From positions 1 through 49,782 of the forward strand of contig JAFWDK010000031.1 of NCBI GenBank assembly GCA_017513085.1: a stretch of 49,782 nt of DNA, read 5' to 3'. Each line of letters opens with the position of its first letter. Within the stretch, counting starts at the first letter, position 1. Shown here piece after piece: positions 15,558-23,939 of this stretch. Made by a program: the position numbers and the translations under genes. Under the pieces are notes generated by a model, which searched no databases, was not told where the DNA came from, and saw only the letters and a list, made by a program, of their open reading frames with translations. This DNA comes from Clostridiales bacterium. Lineage in GTDB: Bacteria; Bacillota; Clostridia; Saccharofermentanales; Saccharofermentanaceae.

Positions 15558-17561
15558 ATGAAAAGAAAACTCGTCAGCTCACTATTGGCTTTTACTCTGA
15601 TATTGGGTCTTACGTCGTGTAAGATGCCGCAAAAACATGTTGAAACGACACCCTCCGATCTTCCTACGCATACGACATATGCGGACGAGATCGTTGAGTC
15701 GCAGGAACCCGAAGAGACTTTGCCTGATTACCCGTGTGTAAATCCGGCCTTTGACGGATTATCGGCAGAGGAGATCTGCAGCATGCTTTCACTTGAGGAT
15801 AAGGCGGCGCAGATGGTGCAGGGTGCATGCTATCTGATGGATAAGGAAGACATGCAGGACAAGTGCTATGGTTCAGTGCTTTCCTATGATCAGTCTTTGT
15901 GGCCGTCCTTCACTTTGGAACAGTGGCAGGAACGTGTGCGCGGTTTCCAGGAGGCTGCTCTGCTTTCGCAGACAAGGATCCCGTATATATATGGAAACGA
16001 TTTTTTGCACGGCATCAACAGTGCTTCGGGAACGGTGATCTTTCCGCACAACATCAATCTTGGCGCGGCAGATGACGAAGCGCTTACTTTCGAAATGGGC
16101 GTGCTGACGGGAAGTGATATGGTCCACAGCGGCATGCTTTGGAATTTCTCTCCTTGTGTGGCTGCTGCGCAGGATCCGCGTTGGGGCCGTACCTATGAGT
16201 CGTATTCGAATGACGAAAGTGTCGTCAGACGACTGGCAGTCGCTTATTCCAATGGCCTTTTATCACAGGGCGTCGTGGTTTGCGGCAAGCATTTCCTTGG
16301 TGACGGATATACGAAATACGGAACAGGTGAAGATAGCGATGTTGACCGGCTCATCGATCGTGGCGATGCACAGATGAGTGAAGAGCAGATCAAAGAGAGC
16401 CTGGATACGTACAAAGCACTGATCGATGCGGGTGTGCAGTCCATCATGCTTTCCCATTCTTCGGTCAACGGCGTGAAAATGCATGAAAACGGTGAATTGA
16501 TCCGTAAACTCAAAGAAGAGTATGGCTTCGAGGGAGTGATACTGTCTGACTGGGATTCCCTGCACAATTGCTCAGGCGAATCTTTTAAAGATAATGTGAT
16601 CCTCTGTGTAAATGCCGGTATCGATATGTTTATGGAAGCTGAGCAGTTTGAGGCGACCAGACAGTACATCATCGAGGGTGTCGAAGAAGGAAGTATCTCC
16701 AGCGAGCGTATAGACGATGCTGTGACCAGGATACTCAGAATGAAGATCAACTGCGGCCTTTTCAATGACCCGTTCGGTGAGGAACGTGAGCCGTCCTACG
16801 AATGGAATTCGAAGCATGAACACGAGGTTGCCCGCGAATTGGCGGCCAAGTCCATGGTTCCGTTGAAACTCCCGGAATCCGGTCCTATGAAACTGGAAGA
16901 AGGAAAAAAAGTCTTTGTAATGGGCCCTGCAGCCAATGATTCCGGCGCGCTTTGTGGCGGCTGGACATACATATGGCAAGGATTGAGCGATGCGGAAAAC
17001 GACGGTGAGCATTGGTGCAAAGAAGGCCCGACGATCTTAGAGGCGCTTCAGGCAAACCAGGCCGAAGGTGGATATGAGATCATTACCGATAAAGAGAGGA
17101 TCGACGAATGCGATATGATCCTTCTTTGTGTAGGTGAGATCCCTTATGCTGAGTGGGTCGGCGATACGGAGGATCTGAAAATCGACGGTGAGCTTGGTCT
17201 TGATGGAAACAAAGCAGCTATCGAGTGGGCCCGAGATTCCGGAAAACCAACATTGACACTGATCGTGGCGGGCCGTAACGTAATCATCGATGAATATGTA
17301 GAAAACTGGAATGAGGTCATCATGTGCTATCTTCCGGGATCTGAAGGTGGAAATGCAGTCGTGGACATTCTGACCGGTGCGGTTGAATTCAACGGACGTC
17401 TTCCGATGCCGTACTATTCTTCTGTCTCCCAGATCGGTTCGGAGGAAGGAGAGTGCTGGCTGCCGGCAGGTTATTCCGCTGCAGTGAAGAACAGCACCGA
17501 GAACGCAACAGACGGATCGGACGCTTCTGAGACTTCAGAAACAGAAAGCAATCAGGACTAA
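15558..17561 (+). CDS. GH3 beta-glycosidase lipoprotein
   Basis: A 667-residue exported enzyme. The signal peptide ends in the lipobox LTSC with Cys21 lipidated, followed by a Thr/Pro/Glu linker. The GH3 (alpha/beta)8 domain spans about residues 60-400. It holds the Lys-His pair in CGKHFLGDG (~243-251) and the catalytic Asp in GFEGVILSDWDSLHN (nucleophile ~331). The alpha/beta sandwich domain follows (about 430-640), ending in a Ser/Thr/Glu tail. GH3 enzymes remove beta-linked glucose or xylose from the non-reducing end of oligosaccharides. Anchored on the outer face, it would trim cello- or xylo-oligosaccharides before uptake. The exact sugar cannot be decided. It is followed within 25 bases by a zinc-ribbon gene. 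Confidence 0.93.
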   Translation: MKRKLVSSLLAFTLILGLTSCKMPQKHVETTPSDLPTHTTYADEIVESQEPEETLPDYPCVNPAFDGLSAEEICSMLSLEDKAAQMVQGACYLMDKEDMQDKCYGSVLSYDQSLWPSFTLEQWQERVRGFQEAALLSQTRIPYIYGNDFLHGINSASGTVIFPHNINLGAADDEALTFEMGVLTGSDMVHSGMLWNFSPCVAAAQDPRWGRTYESYSNDESVVRRLAVAYSNGLLSQGVVVCGKHFLGDGYTKYGTGEDSDVDRLIDRGDAQMSEEQIKESLDTYKALIDAGVQSIMLSHSSVNGVKMHENGELIRKLKEEYGFEGVILSDWDSLHNCSGESFKDNVILCVNAGIDMFMEAEQFEATRQYIIEGVEEGSISSERIDDAVTRILRMKINCGLFNDPFGEEREPSYEWNSKHEHEVARELAAKSMVPLKLPESGPMKLEEGKKVFVMGPAANDSGALCGGWTYIWQGLSDAENDGEHWCKEGPTILEALQANQAEGGYEIITDKERIDECDMILLCVGEIPYAEWVGDTEDLKIDGELGLDGNKAAIEWARDSGKPTLTLIVAGRNVIIDEYVENWNEVIMCYLPGSEGGNAVVDILTGAVEFNGRLPMPYYSSVSQIGSEEGECWLPAGYSAAVKNSTENATDGSDASETSETESNQD

Positions 17562-17585
17562 TACGCCAAAGAGAAGGGTGATGAG

Positions 17586-17978
17586 ATGAGCGAAGAAAAA
17601 CAACCATACGGGTTCTGTGAAAACTGTGCGGAACCTTTCGATAAACCATATACGCATTGCCCTTTCTGCGGAAAGCCTAACCTGAGACTCGATCAGCAGC
17701 TTCAGAGCGCCAAGAGCAGAACAGAAGAATTGCTTCAACAACAGATGAAGGCGAATCGGGAATGGGCAGCCGCCAACCGCAAGGAAGTAAATGACATGGT
17801 GGATGCACAGCATGAAGCGAATCTGAAGGAGATGAAAGCGAAGCTCAAACCTTCTTTGGGCTCTTCAGGTACGAAAAGCCGTCCGGCCGGAGGATCTTCC
17901 GGAAAGATCGGGACAGTGATTGCTGCAATCGTTCTTCTGATCGTGGCAGTTGCAGTCCTCGCCTGGTTTTTCAGTTAA
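17586..17978 (+). CDS. Small zinc-ribbon, tail-anchored protein
   Basis: A 130-residue protein. Four Cys in two CxxC knuckles (FCENC at about 11-15 and CPFCGKPN at about 25-32) form a zinc ribbon. A charged helical stretch (about 35-85) looks like a coiled coil, then a Gly/Ser linker leads to a C-terminal membrane helix (IGTVIAAIVLLIVAVAVLAW). The protein should sit in the membrane with the ribbon in the cytoplasm. It is transcribed with the GH3 gene (24-base gap, AAGGGTG before the ATG) and ended by a strong terminator. Function unknown. Confidence 0.8.
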   Translation: MSEEKQPYGFCENCAEPFDKPYTHCPFCGKPNLRLDQQLQSAKSRTEELLQQQMKANREWAAANRKEVNDMVDAQHEANLKEMKAKLKPSLGSSGTKSRPAGGSSGKIGTVIAAIVLLIVAVAVLAWFFS

Positions 17979-18000
17979 AACTGATTTTGTGTATAAGAAG

Positions 18001-18042
18001 ATCCCCTGAGAAACACTTTCTGTTGTCTCAGGGGATTTTTTA
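18001..18042 (+). terminator. Terminator after the GH3 operon
   Basis: ATCCCCTGAGA (18001-18011) pairs perfectly with TCTCAGGGGAT (18026-18036), followed by a T-run. It also lies just past the end of the convergent acyl-CoA ligase gene and may serve both directions. Confidence 0.9.
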
Positions 18043-18077
18043 CATGCTTGATTTACGCTCAGATCTTGCTCTTTCCG

Positions 18078-20585
18078 TCAGGAGTCTTCTCCGTTACGGA
18101 TCACATTTCTCTTGATCTTGCCGCTGATCGTTTTCGGAAGTTCTGTGACGAACTCAACGACACGCGGATACTTGTAAGGAGCCGTGTTGGTCTTGACGTA
18201 ATCCTGGATCTCTTTCTTGAGCTCCTCTGTCGGCTCGGCACGACCCGGAACAAGAACGATCGTAGCCTTTACGACGATACCGCGGACGCCTTGCGGGTCA
18301 GGGGTACCGGTGACGGCACACTCGAGTACGTATGGCAGTTCCATGATGACGCTCTCGATCTCGAAAGGTCCGATACGGTAGCCGGAAGATTTAATAACAT
18401 CGTCGACACGACCGACATACCAGATGTAGCCATCCTCGTCCTTCCAAGCGGTATCACCGGTGTGGAAGAAGCCGTCGTGCCAGGATTCGCGGGTCTTTTC
18501 CTCATTCTGGTAGTAGCCGAGGTAGAGACCGCAAGGAACAACTTCCTTTGTATTGATGCAGATCTCACCTGTAGTACCAGGCGGACAGTCATTGCCGTCC
18601 TCGTCAAGGATATGCACATCATACGGTGTGACGGCTTTACCCATAGAGCCGAGGCGGATCGCGGAACCGACGAGGTTACCGATCACGAGGGAAGTCTCAG
18701 TCTGGCCGAAGCCCTCCATCAGACGGATACCTGTCGCACGCATGAACTGGTTGAATACCTCAGGATTCAACGCCTCACCGGCAACTGTCGCATACTTCAG
18801 GGAAGTCAGATCATAGTTCGACAGATCTTCCTTTACGAGGAAACGATACATGGTCGGCGGCGCGCAGAACGTAGTGACGTGATATTTATTGAACATCGGC
18901 AGGATCTCATTGGCATGGAATCTGTCGAAATCGAAAGTAAAGGTAGGTGCTTCGCAGAGCCACTGACCGTAAAGCTTACCCCAGAGGGATTTGCCCCAGC
19001 CGGTATCGGAGATCGTGAAGTGCAGACCGTTCGGATCAACATTGTGCCAGTATTTTGCAGTCGCAAAATGACCGAGAGAGTACTTATGAGAGTGCGCCGC
19101 GATCTTCGGATAGCCGGTAGTACCGGAAGTGAAGAACATGACCATTGTGTCGTTACCCTGGGTCGCGTTGGCCGGACGTGCGAACTCATCACTGAAGGCA
19201 GGCATCTCATAGTTGAAGTTATGCCACTTGGAACTCATTCCTTCCATCGGGAGGAAGCCGTTTCCGCCCTGCTCGAAAAGCACTGCTTCGTTCTTTAATC
19301 CTGCTTCCTCAACAGAGGCTTTTCCTTCGAGTACTTTGAGAAGGTTCACACCGGCTTCGTCGTCGGCGCCATTAGCCATGATGAAAGTGATATCCATACC
19401 GGCGTGCTCGGCCGCTTTCTGCGCTTCGAGTGCCGTGTCGCCGTTACCTGTGATGACGATTGCGGAGACGCCGGCCGACTTAAAGCGATAATCAAAGTCG
19501 TGCTCCTTCAAAAGGTTGGTAGCCGGGATCGCGATGGCACCGATCTTATGGAGTGCAAGGATCGAGAACCAGAACTGATAGTGGCGCTTAAGAACGAGCA
19601 TGACGCGGTCGCCGTGCTTGATACCGAGGCTCTCGAAGTAGTTTGCAGTCATCGAGGTGTATTTCTTCATCTCTTCAAAAGTGAAGCGGTGGTCAGTGAC
19701 TCCGTCTTTTGCGACCCACATCATGGATGTCTTATTCGGGTCTTTGTCAGCCATCGCATCGACGAGATCAAAAGCAAAGTTGAATTTCTCGGCTTCCGGA
19801 GTGTAGGAGATCGACGTCAGCTTGTTGTTGGCATCCAGTGTGTCGATGACATACTTTCTGTAGATCGGATCCTTAACGGCAGCAAGATCGAAATTGGTCT
19901 TGTTATCTTCCACGTAAGAAGTCTGGACGGTCTTTTCGTAGGTATCGCCCTTGGTCCACTTCTCCGGATTGAGAACGATTGCGTAGAAGGTGCAGTCCTC
20001 ACCGCCGAGAGCATATTCATTATGCGGTGTTCTACTGTCGAAGAAGATGGAGTCACCGGGGTACAAGATCTCGGAATGGTCACGGAGCATGACTTTCAGG
20101 CAGCCCTTCGTGACGATATTCAACTCCTGACCGGAGTGGGTGACAAGCTTGTACGGCGGATTCAAGGCTTCCTCGGAATACGGGATCGTGACCTCGAAAG
20201 GCTCACAGAGCTTGTTTCTGAAGAGGTGGCCCAGACGCATGTACTTATATCCTGCACGGCGTGTGATCGGCAGACCCTCGCCCTTTCTTGTAACGGCATA
20301 TTCGCGAAGAGCCGGTGTTGTACCTTCCATCAGCTCGGAGATCTCGACGCCGCAAAGGTTGGCGACTTTATAGACGAAAGTGAAGCTGAAGTCTTCCTGA
20401 CCTTCTTCGTACTTCACATACTCTTCTTCGGAGACCTCGACCTTTTCGGCCATATCCTTGGTGGAGAGGCCCATATCCAGACGCAGTGCTTTGATACGGC
20501 TGGCAACCTCAGAGATCTTCTGCTCCAGAAGACCGCCCTGATCGCCGTTTCTCAATAATGATTCATTCTTTTCTAGTTCGCTCAT
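18078..20585 (-). CDS. XRE-HTH / cupin / acyl-CoA synthetase (AMP-forming) fusion
   Basis: An 835-residue three-part protein. Residues ~22-82 are an XRE helix-turn-helix (LRLDMGLSTKDMAEKVEVSE). Residues ~120-210 are a small-molecule-binding cupin (GQELNIVTKGCLKVML, YPGDSIFFDSRTPHNEYA). Residues ~260-835 are a complete ANL-family ligase. Its P-loop FFTSGTTGYPK is near 485, GFGQTE is in the middle, YVGRVDDVIKSSGYRIGPFE is near 728, and the catalytic Lys is in the C-terminal ISGKIKRN. The ligase part looks like the medium-chain/branched-chain acyl-CoA synthetase branch (ACSM type), which makes acyl-CoA from a free acid, ATP and CoA. The gene starts at ATG 20585, nine bases after GGAGG. It is monocistronic and lies 60 bases behind a T-box terminator. 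The fused sensor could regulate or simply bind the product. Substrate unproven; see findings. Confidence 0.9.
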   Translation of the reverse strand: MSELEKNESLLRNGDQGGLLEQKISEVASRIKALRLDMGLSTKDMAEKVEVSEEEYVKYEEGQEDFSFTFVYKVANLCGVEISELMEGTTPALREYAVTRKGEGLPITRRAGYKYMRLGHLFRNKLCEPFEVTIPYSEEALNPPYKLVTHSGQELNIVTKGCLKVMLRDHSEILYPGDSIFFDSRTPHNEYALGGEDCTFYAIVLNPEKWTKGDTYEKTVQTSYVEDNKTNFDLAAVKDPIYRKYVIDTLDANNKLTSISYTPEAEKFNFAFDLVDAMADKDPNKTSMMWVAKDGVTDHRFTFEEMKKYTSMTANYFESLGIKHGDRVMLVLKRHYQFWFSILALHKIGAIAIPATNLLKEHDFDYRFKSAGVSAIVITGNGDTALEAQKAAEHAGMDITFIMANGADDEAGVNLLKVLEGKASVEEAGLKNEAVLFEQGGNGFLPMEGMSSKWHNFNYEMPAFSDEFARPANATQGNDTMVMFFTSGTTGYPKIAAHSHKYSLGHFATAKYWHNVDPNGLHFTISDTGWGKSLWGKLYGQWLCEAPTFTFDFDRFHANEILPMFNKYHVTTFCAPPTMYRFLVKEDLSNYDLTSLKYATVAGEALNPEVFNQFMRATGIRLMEGFGQTETSLVIGNLVGSAIRLGSMGKAVTPYDVHILDEDGNDCPPGTTGEICINTKEVVPCGLYLGYYQNEEKTRESWHDGFFHTGDTAWKDEDGYIWYVGRVDDVIKSSGYRIGPFEIESVIMELPYVLECAVTGTPDPQGVRGIVVKATIVLVPGRAEPTEELKKEIQDYVKTNTAPYKYPRVVEFVTELPKTISGKIKRNVIRNGEDS

Positions 20586-20644
20586 TTTTCAATTCCTCCA
20601 TAAGCTCCCTATCAGCTGCGCCTTACTTTCGCTTTTGAGGCAAT

Positions 20645-20930
20645 AAAAAACGCCCCAACGTCCACTCTTCGGACATTGAGACGGCTATTTACCGCGGTAC
20701 CACTCAATTTGCGAAATCTTTCGCCACTTAATAGGTTCTATCAAACCCGTTGCCTTAACGCGGCCCTAACGTGTACAGTCTACTCAAGTTCGATCGTAAG
20801 ATCTCTCTTATTCGGTGTACCGGCTCGGAAGCGATAGTCATCTGGATCATCCCGGATACCGACTTTCAGCAGTATGTCGGCTCTCTGTGAGGCGAAATGG
20901 TCACGACCTTCTTCGTCATAGCTTTTACTC
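20645..20930 (-). promoter_or_regulatory. T-box leader, isoleucine specifier (AUC)
   Basis: On the minus strand the transcript has a T-box Stem I beginning AGCTATGACGAAGA, the AGAGAGCC distal loop, the antiterminator core TGGTACCGCGG (20692-20702) and a terminator. The terminator stem is 13 pairs (20671-20683 with 20651-20663) followed by six T residues. The specifier loop GACTATCGCTTCCGAGC aligns base by base with the asparagine leader at 39256 (GAATAACACTTCCGAGC), placing the specifier at 20833-20835 = ATC, isoleucine. Uncharged tRNA-Ile would open the terminator and allow expression of the acyl-CoA ligase fusion. The T-box itself is certain; the amino acid rests on the alignment. Confidence 0.88.
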
Positions 20931-20936
20931 AAGCAG

Positions 20937-20965
20937 ATAATAATCTCTTTGAAAAAGCTTGTCAA
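20937..20965 (-). promoter_or_regulatory. Promoter of the isoleucine T-box transcript
   Basis: On the minus strand TTGACA (20960-20965) and TATTAT (20937-20942) are separated by 17 bases, a near-consensus sigma-70 promoter that starts just before Stem I. Confidence 0.85.
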
Positions 20966-21089
20966 CACTTTTTTTGGATTTCTTCGGAATGAAGAGCATT
21001 TCGGACGCATACGGCGGAAAACGTGAAAAAAGAGGCGTGAAATCGTACACCGGATACCAGCGGTGTAAAGGAATTTCCATATGTTTTTA

Positions 21090-21117
21090 TTTACGTTTGG
21101 GTGTAATAGTGTATAAT
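21090..21117 (+). promoter_or_regulatory. Promoter for the lipoprotein/GH36/ComB operon
   Basis: TTTACG (21090-21095) and TATAAT (21112-21117) are 16 bases apart. The stretch 20966-21089 between the divergent promoters shows no gene. Confidence 0.6.
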
Positions 21118-21184
21118 CAAAACTAGGGTAATGTGTTTGATTGTAATATTTACAATCGATTGACTGAGGTATGATGGAGGCCAC

Positions 21185-21679
21185 ATGAAGACTCTGAAGA
21201 AAATCCTTATTATTTTGATCACGCTGTCTACTTTACTTGGAGTATGCGGGTGCGCTGATAATCCTTTCAAAAAGAAGGAAAGACCTTATGAAGAGGTCAA
21301 ACAGGAAGTTACTGATCTGAGCATGCGTCTCACCAGAAAAATGCTTGAGGGCGATTATGATACGCTTGCGAACTTCATCCGTCAGGAAGAAGCGACAACA
21401 CAGGTCAAGCAGATCATCACGGGAATCAGCCCGACTTTGCATAATGACGTGGTTCTTAGCGTCGAACGCGTAAGCGTGCTTCCGGGCAGTTATTCCACTG
21501 AAGTTGAATACAAGGCAATGTTCCTTTTTGAGAAGACGACGTATTCTTTGTCCTTTGTGATGAAGATCGAACGCCGCGATGACAACTGGGTCATCAACAA
21601 TATGGTGGCGCTGGCGACAGATATGCGTACATTGAATAAAGCATACTTGGATGGTAAAGCGAATGACGAAGCAGAATAG
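21185..21679 (+). CDS. Small lipoprotein of unknown function
   Basis: A 164-residue exported protein with a strong signal peptide ending LLGVCGC; Cys23 (or Cys21) would be lipidated. The mature domain is a single alpha/beta-like unit resembling the NTF2-like or DUF4878-type fold in pattern (an N-terminal helix with LSMRLTRKMLEGDYDTLANF, then beta strands ending VEYKAMFLFEKTTYSLSFVM). I cannot name the family securely. ATGGAGG precedes the ATG. Its 3' end overlaps the start of the alpha-galactosidase by 17 bases, so it heads that operon. Confidence 0.75.
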   Translation: MKTLKKILIILITLSTLLGVCGCADNPFKKKERPYEEVKQEVTDLSMRLTRKMLEGDYDTLANFIRQEEATTQVKQIITGISPTLHNDVVLSVERVSVLPGSYSTEVEYKAMFLFEKTTYSLSFVMKIERRDDNWVINNMVALATDMRTLNKAYLDGKANDEAE

Positions 21680-23939
21680 TATCCGGGTCGACGAGCAGCA
21701 GGGCATCCTGCGGCTGGATACGGCCAATACAACTTATGTTATGGGAATTTCAAATGGCCTTTATCTAGGCCATTTGTATTATGGAGCGAAAATTCCGGCA
21801 GATGATCTTTCTTATCGCACGGCACTGACGACACCCATGTCGCCGGAGAATATCAAGAAGGATTTCTGCGTCTATATGGACAGCACGGATTTCGAATACC
21901 CAGGATGGGGCATCGGTGACAGCCGTGAGGGCGCGATTAAAGTGCGTGATGCACTTGGCTCCACGAGGACGAACCTGATCTATAAAGGTTACCGGATTTC
22001 TTCTTCAAAAGCACTGATCCCGGGTCTGCCTGCGACTTTTGCGTCGGAGTCGGATCCCGAAGATGTATCCACGCTGGAAGTCGATCTTCAGGATCCCGAT
22101 ACAGGATTGCTGGTAACACTCTTTTACAGTGCTTTTTGGGCAGAAGACATTATCGCGAGACACGTGGAAGTGAGAAATGAAGGCAAGAATGAATTAGTTC
22201 TGGAAAGAGTGCTTTCGGCAAGCGTGGATATGCGTGAGACGGACCGTCAGGGTAAAGATTTACGGCTTATGACATTTTACGGGATCTGGGCGAGAGAATT
22301 CACGAAGGAGATCCGTGAGATCGGGCATGGAAGAACCGGCGTATCGTCCATTATCGGCAAGACGAACAATCGCGCACAGCCTTTCCTTGGTCTCGTGTCG
22401 CAAGATATTACGCAAGTGTCCGGCGAAGTTTATGGACTGAATTTTCTGTACTCCGGTAATTTTGCTTCAATGGTGGAGAAGAATCCGAACGGCGGCCTAC
22501 GTGTTTCCGTGGGGATCCATCCGGAAGAGTTTTCCTGGCATCTGGCTCCGGGAGAGGTGTTCTATGCACCTGAGGTCGTCATGACATATTCGTGCTGCGG
22601 TCTGGGAAAGATGTCGAGAAATTTCCATGACCTCTACCGGAAACATCTGATTCGGGGAAGCTATAAGGACAGAAAACGTCCGATCCTGATCAATAACTGG
22701 GAAGCAACATATTTCGACTTTGATACGGAGAAACTGCTTGCCATCGCGAAGAAAGCGAAGGAATGCGGCATTGAGATGCTTGTCATGGATGACGGGTGGT
22801 TTGGTAAGCGTAACGATCCGGACAGCAGCCTGGGTGACTGGTGGGTGAATGAGGAGAAACTTACGGGTGGTCTGGCGCGTCTGGGAAGAGAGCTTGAAGA
22901 TATGGGCATGAAGTTCGGCATATGGTTTGAGCCGGAGATGGTGTCCCCGGATTCTGAACTTTATCGGACGCATCCGGACTGGGCGATCGCGGTTCCGGGA
23001 AGAGAGCCGTCGCGATCCAGAAACCAACTGGTCCTTGATGTTTCCAGAGAAGAAGTGCGTGACCACATTTTCAACAGCATGTATAAGGTCCTTACCAGTA
23101 CGAAGATCTCCTATGTGAAGTGGGATATGAACCGGCATCTGACTGATCTTTATAGCGCAGGATTACCGGATTGCCGGCAGGGTGAGCTGTTGCACCGTTT
23201 TGTTTTAGGTGTGTATGACCTTCAGCAGAGACTACTGACCGCATTCCCGGATCTGCTCCTGGAAAACTGCAGTAGCGGCGGAGCACGGTTCGATCCCGGT
23301 ATGCTGTACTTCAGCCCGCAGATCTGGACGTCTGACGATACGGATGCATATGAGAGGATCCGTATCCAGGAGGGCGCGCAGATGCTGTATCCGCTTTCTT
23401 GTCTGGGTGCACATGTATCTGTCTGCCCCAATCACGTAACGGGAAGAGTAGTGCCTTTTAAGACACGTGGACATATTGCCCTGAGCGGCACATTCGGCTA
23501 CGAACTGGATATAACGAAACTTTCTGAAGAAGAACACGAGATGATCCGTCAGCAAACGGCAATGTACCACAAATATAACGACCTGATCCGGACGGGAGAT
23601 TTTTATCGCATGGCCTCCTTCCGGGAGAACGGCTTCTTCGATTGCTATGGTGTGGTTTCCAAGGATAAGTCGGAGATGCTTCTGACTTTTATCCATGTGA
23701 TGAACCAGCCTTGTATGCCTACAAGATGGATCAGCATCCAGGGCCTCGATCCGGATAAACTCTACGCTGTGGAGCAGGTGGATGACAGTACGATAGGTCC
23801 TTCGGAGCAGGTAACCGATGCGACGCGTAAAGTATGTCAGGCGCATGGAGCAACTCTTGCCCATGCGGGACTCATCGTGCCTTGCCGGTATGGGGATTTC
23901 CAGTCTGTACTCTATCGTATTTCGGAGGTGAAAGAATGA
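21663..23939 (+). CDS. GH36 alpha-galactosidase, cytoplasmic
   Basis: A 758-residue enzyme that removes alpha-1,6-galactose from raffinose-type sugars or galactomannan fragments. GH36 landmarks are in order: the N-terminal beta-supersandwich, then GIEMLVMDDGWFG and GDWWVNEEKLTGGL. YVKWDMNRHLTD carries the nucleophile Asp at about residue 488, ENCSSGGARFD follows, and SDDTDAYERIR carries the acid/base Asp at about 559. No signal peptide, so it works on imported oligosaccharides. Two in-frame ATGs (21651, 21663) overlap the upstream gene; neither has a strong ribosome site, so translation is likely coupled. Its stop overlaps the next start by four bases (ATGA). Confidence 0.93.
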   Translation: MTKQNSIRVDEQQGILRLDTANTTYVMGISNGLYLGHLYYGAKIPADDLSYRTALTTPMSPENIKKDFCVYMDSTDFEYPGWGIGDSREGAIKVRDALGSTRTNLIYKGYRISSSKALIPGLPATFASESDPEDVSTLEVDLQDPDTGLLVTLFYSAFWAEDIIARHVEVRNEGKNELVLERVLSASVDMRETDRQGKDLRLMTFYGIWAREFTKEIREIGHGRTGVSSIIGKTNNRAQPFLGLVSQDITQVSGEVYGLNFLYSGNFASMVEKNPNGGLRVSVGIHPEEFSWHLAPGEVFYAPEVVMTYSCCGLGKMSRNFHDLYRKHLIRGSYKDRKRPILINNWEATYFDFDTEKLLAIAKKAKECGIEMLVMDDGWFGKRNDPDSSLGDWWVNEEKLTGGLARLGRELEDMGMKFGIWFEPEMVSPDSELYRTHPDWAIAVPGREPSRSRNQLVLDVSREEVRDHIFNSMYKVLTSTKISYVKWDMNRHLTDLYSAGLPDCRQGELLHRFVLGVYDLQQRLLTAFPDLLLENCSSGGARFDPGMLYFSPQIWTSDDTDAYERIRIQEGAQMLYPLSCLGAHVSVCPNHVTGRVVPFKTRGHIALSGTFGYELDITKLSEEEHEMIRQQTAMYHKYNDLIRTGDFYRMASFRENGFFDCYGVVSKDKSEMLLTFIHVMNQPCMPTRWISIQGLDPDKLYAVEQVDDSTIGPSEQVTDATRKVCQAHGATLAHAGLIVPCRYGDFQSVLYRISEVKE

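Noticed and set aside
20833..20841. Threonine (ACT) or aspartate (GAC) specifier in the T-box before the ligase
   Set aside because: Both triplets lie in the loop, but alignment with the asparagine T-box, which shares the following CTTCCGAGC, places the specifier three or four bases later at ATC.
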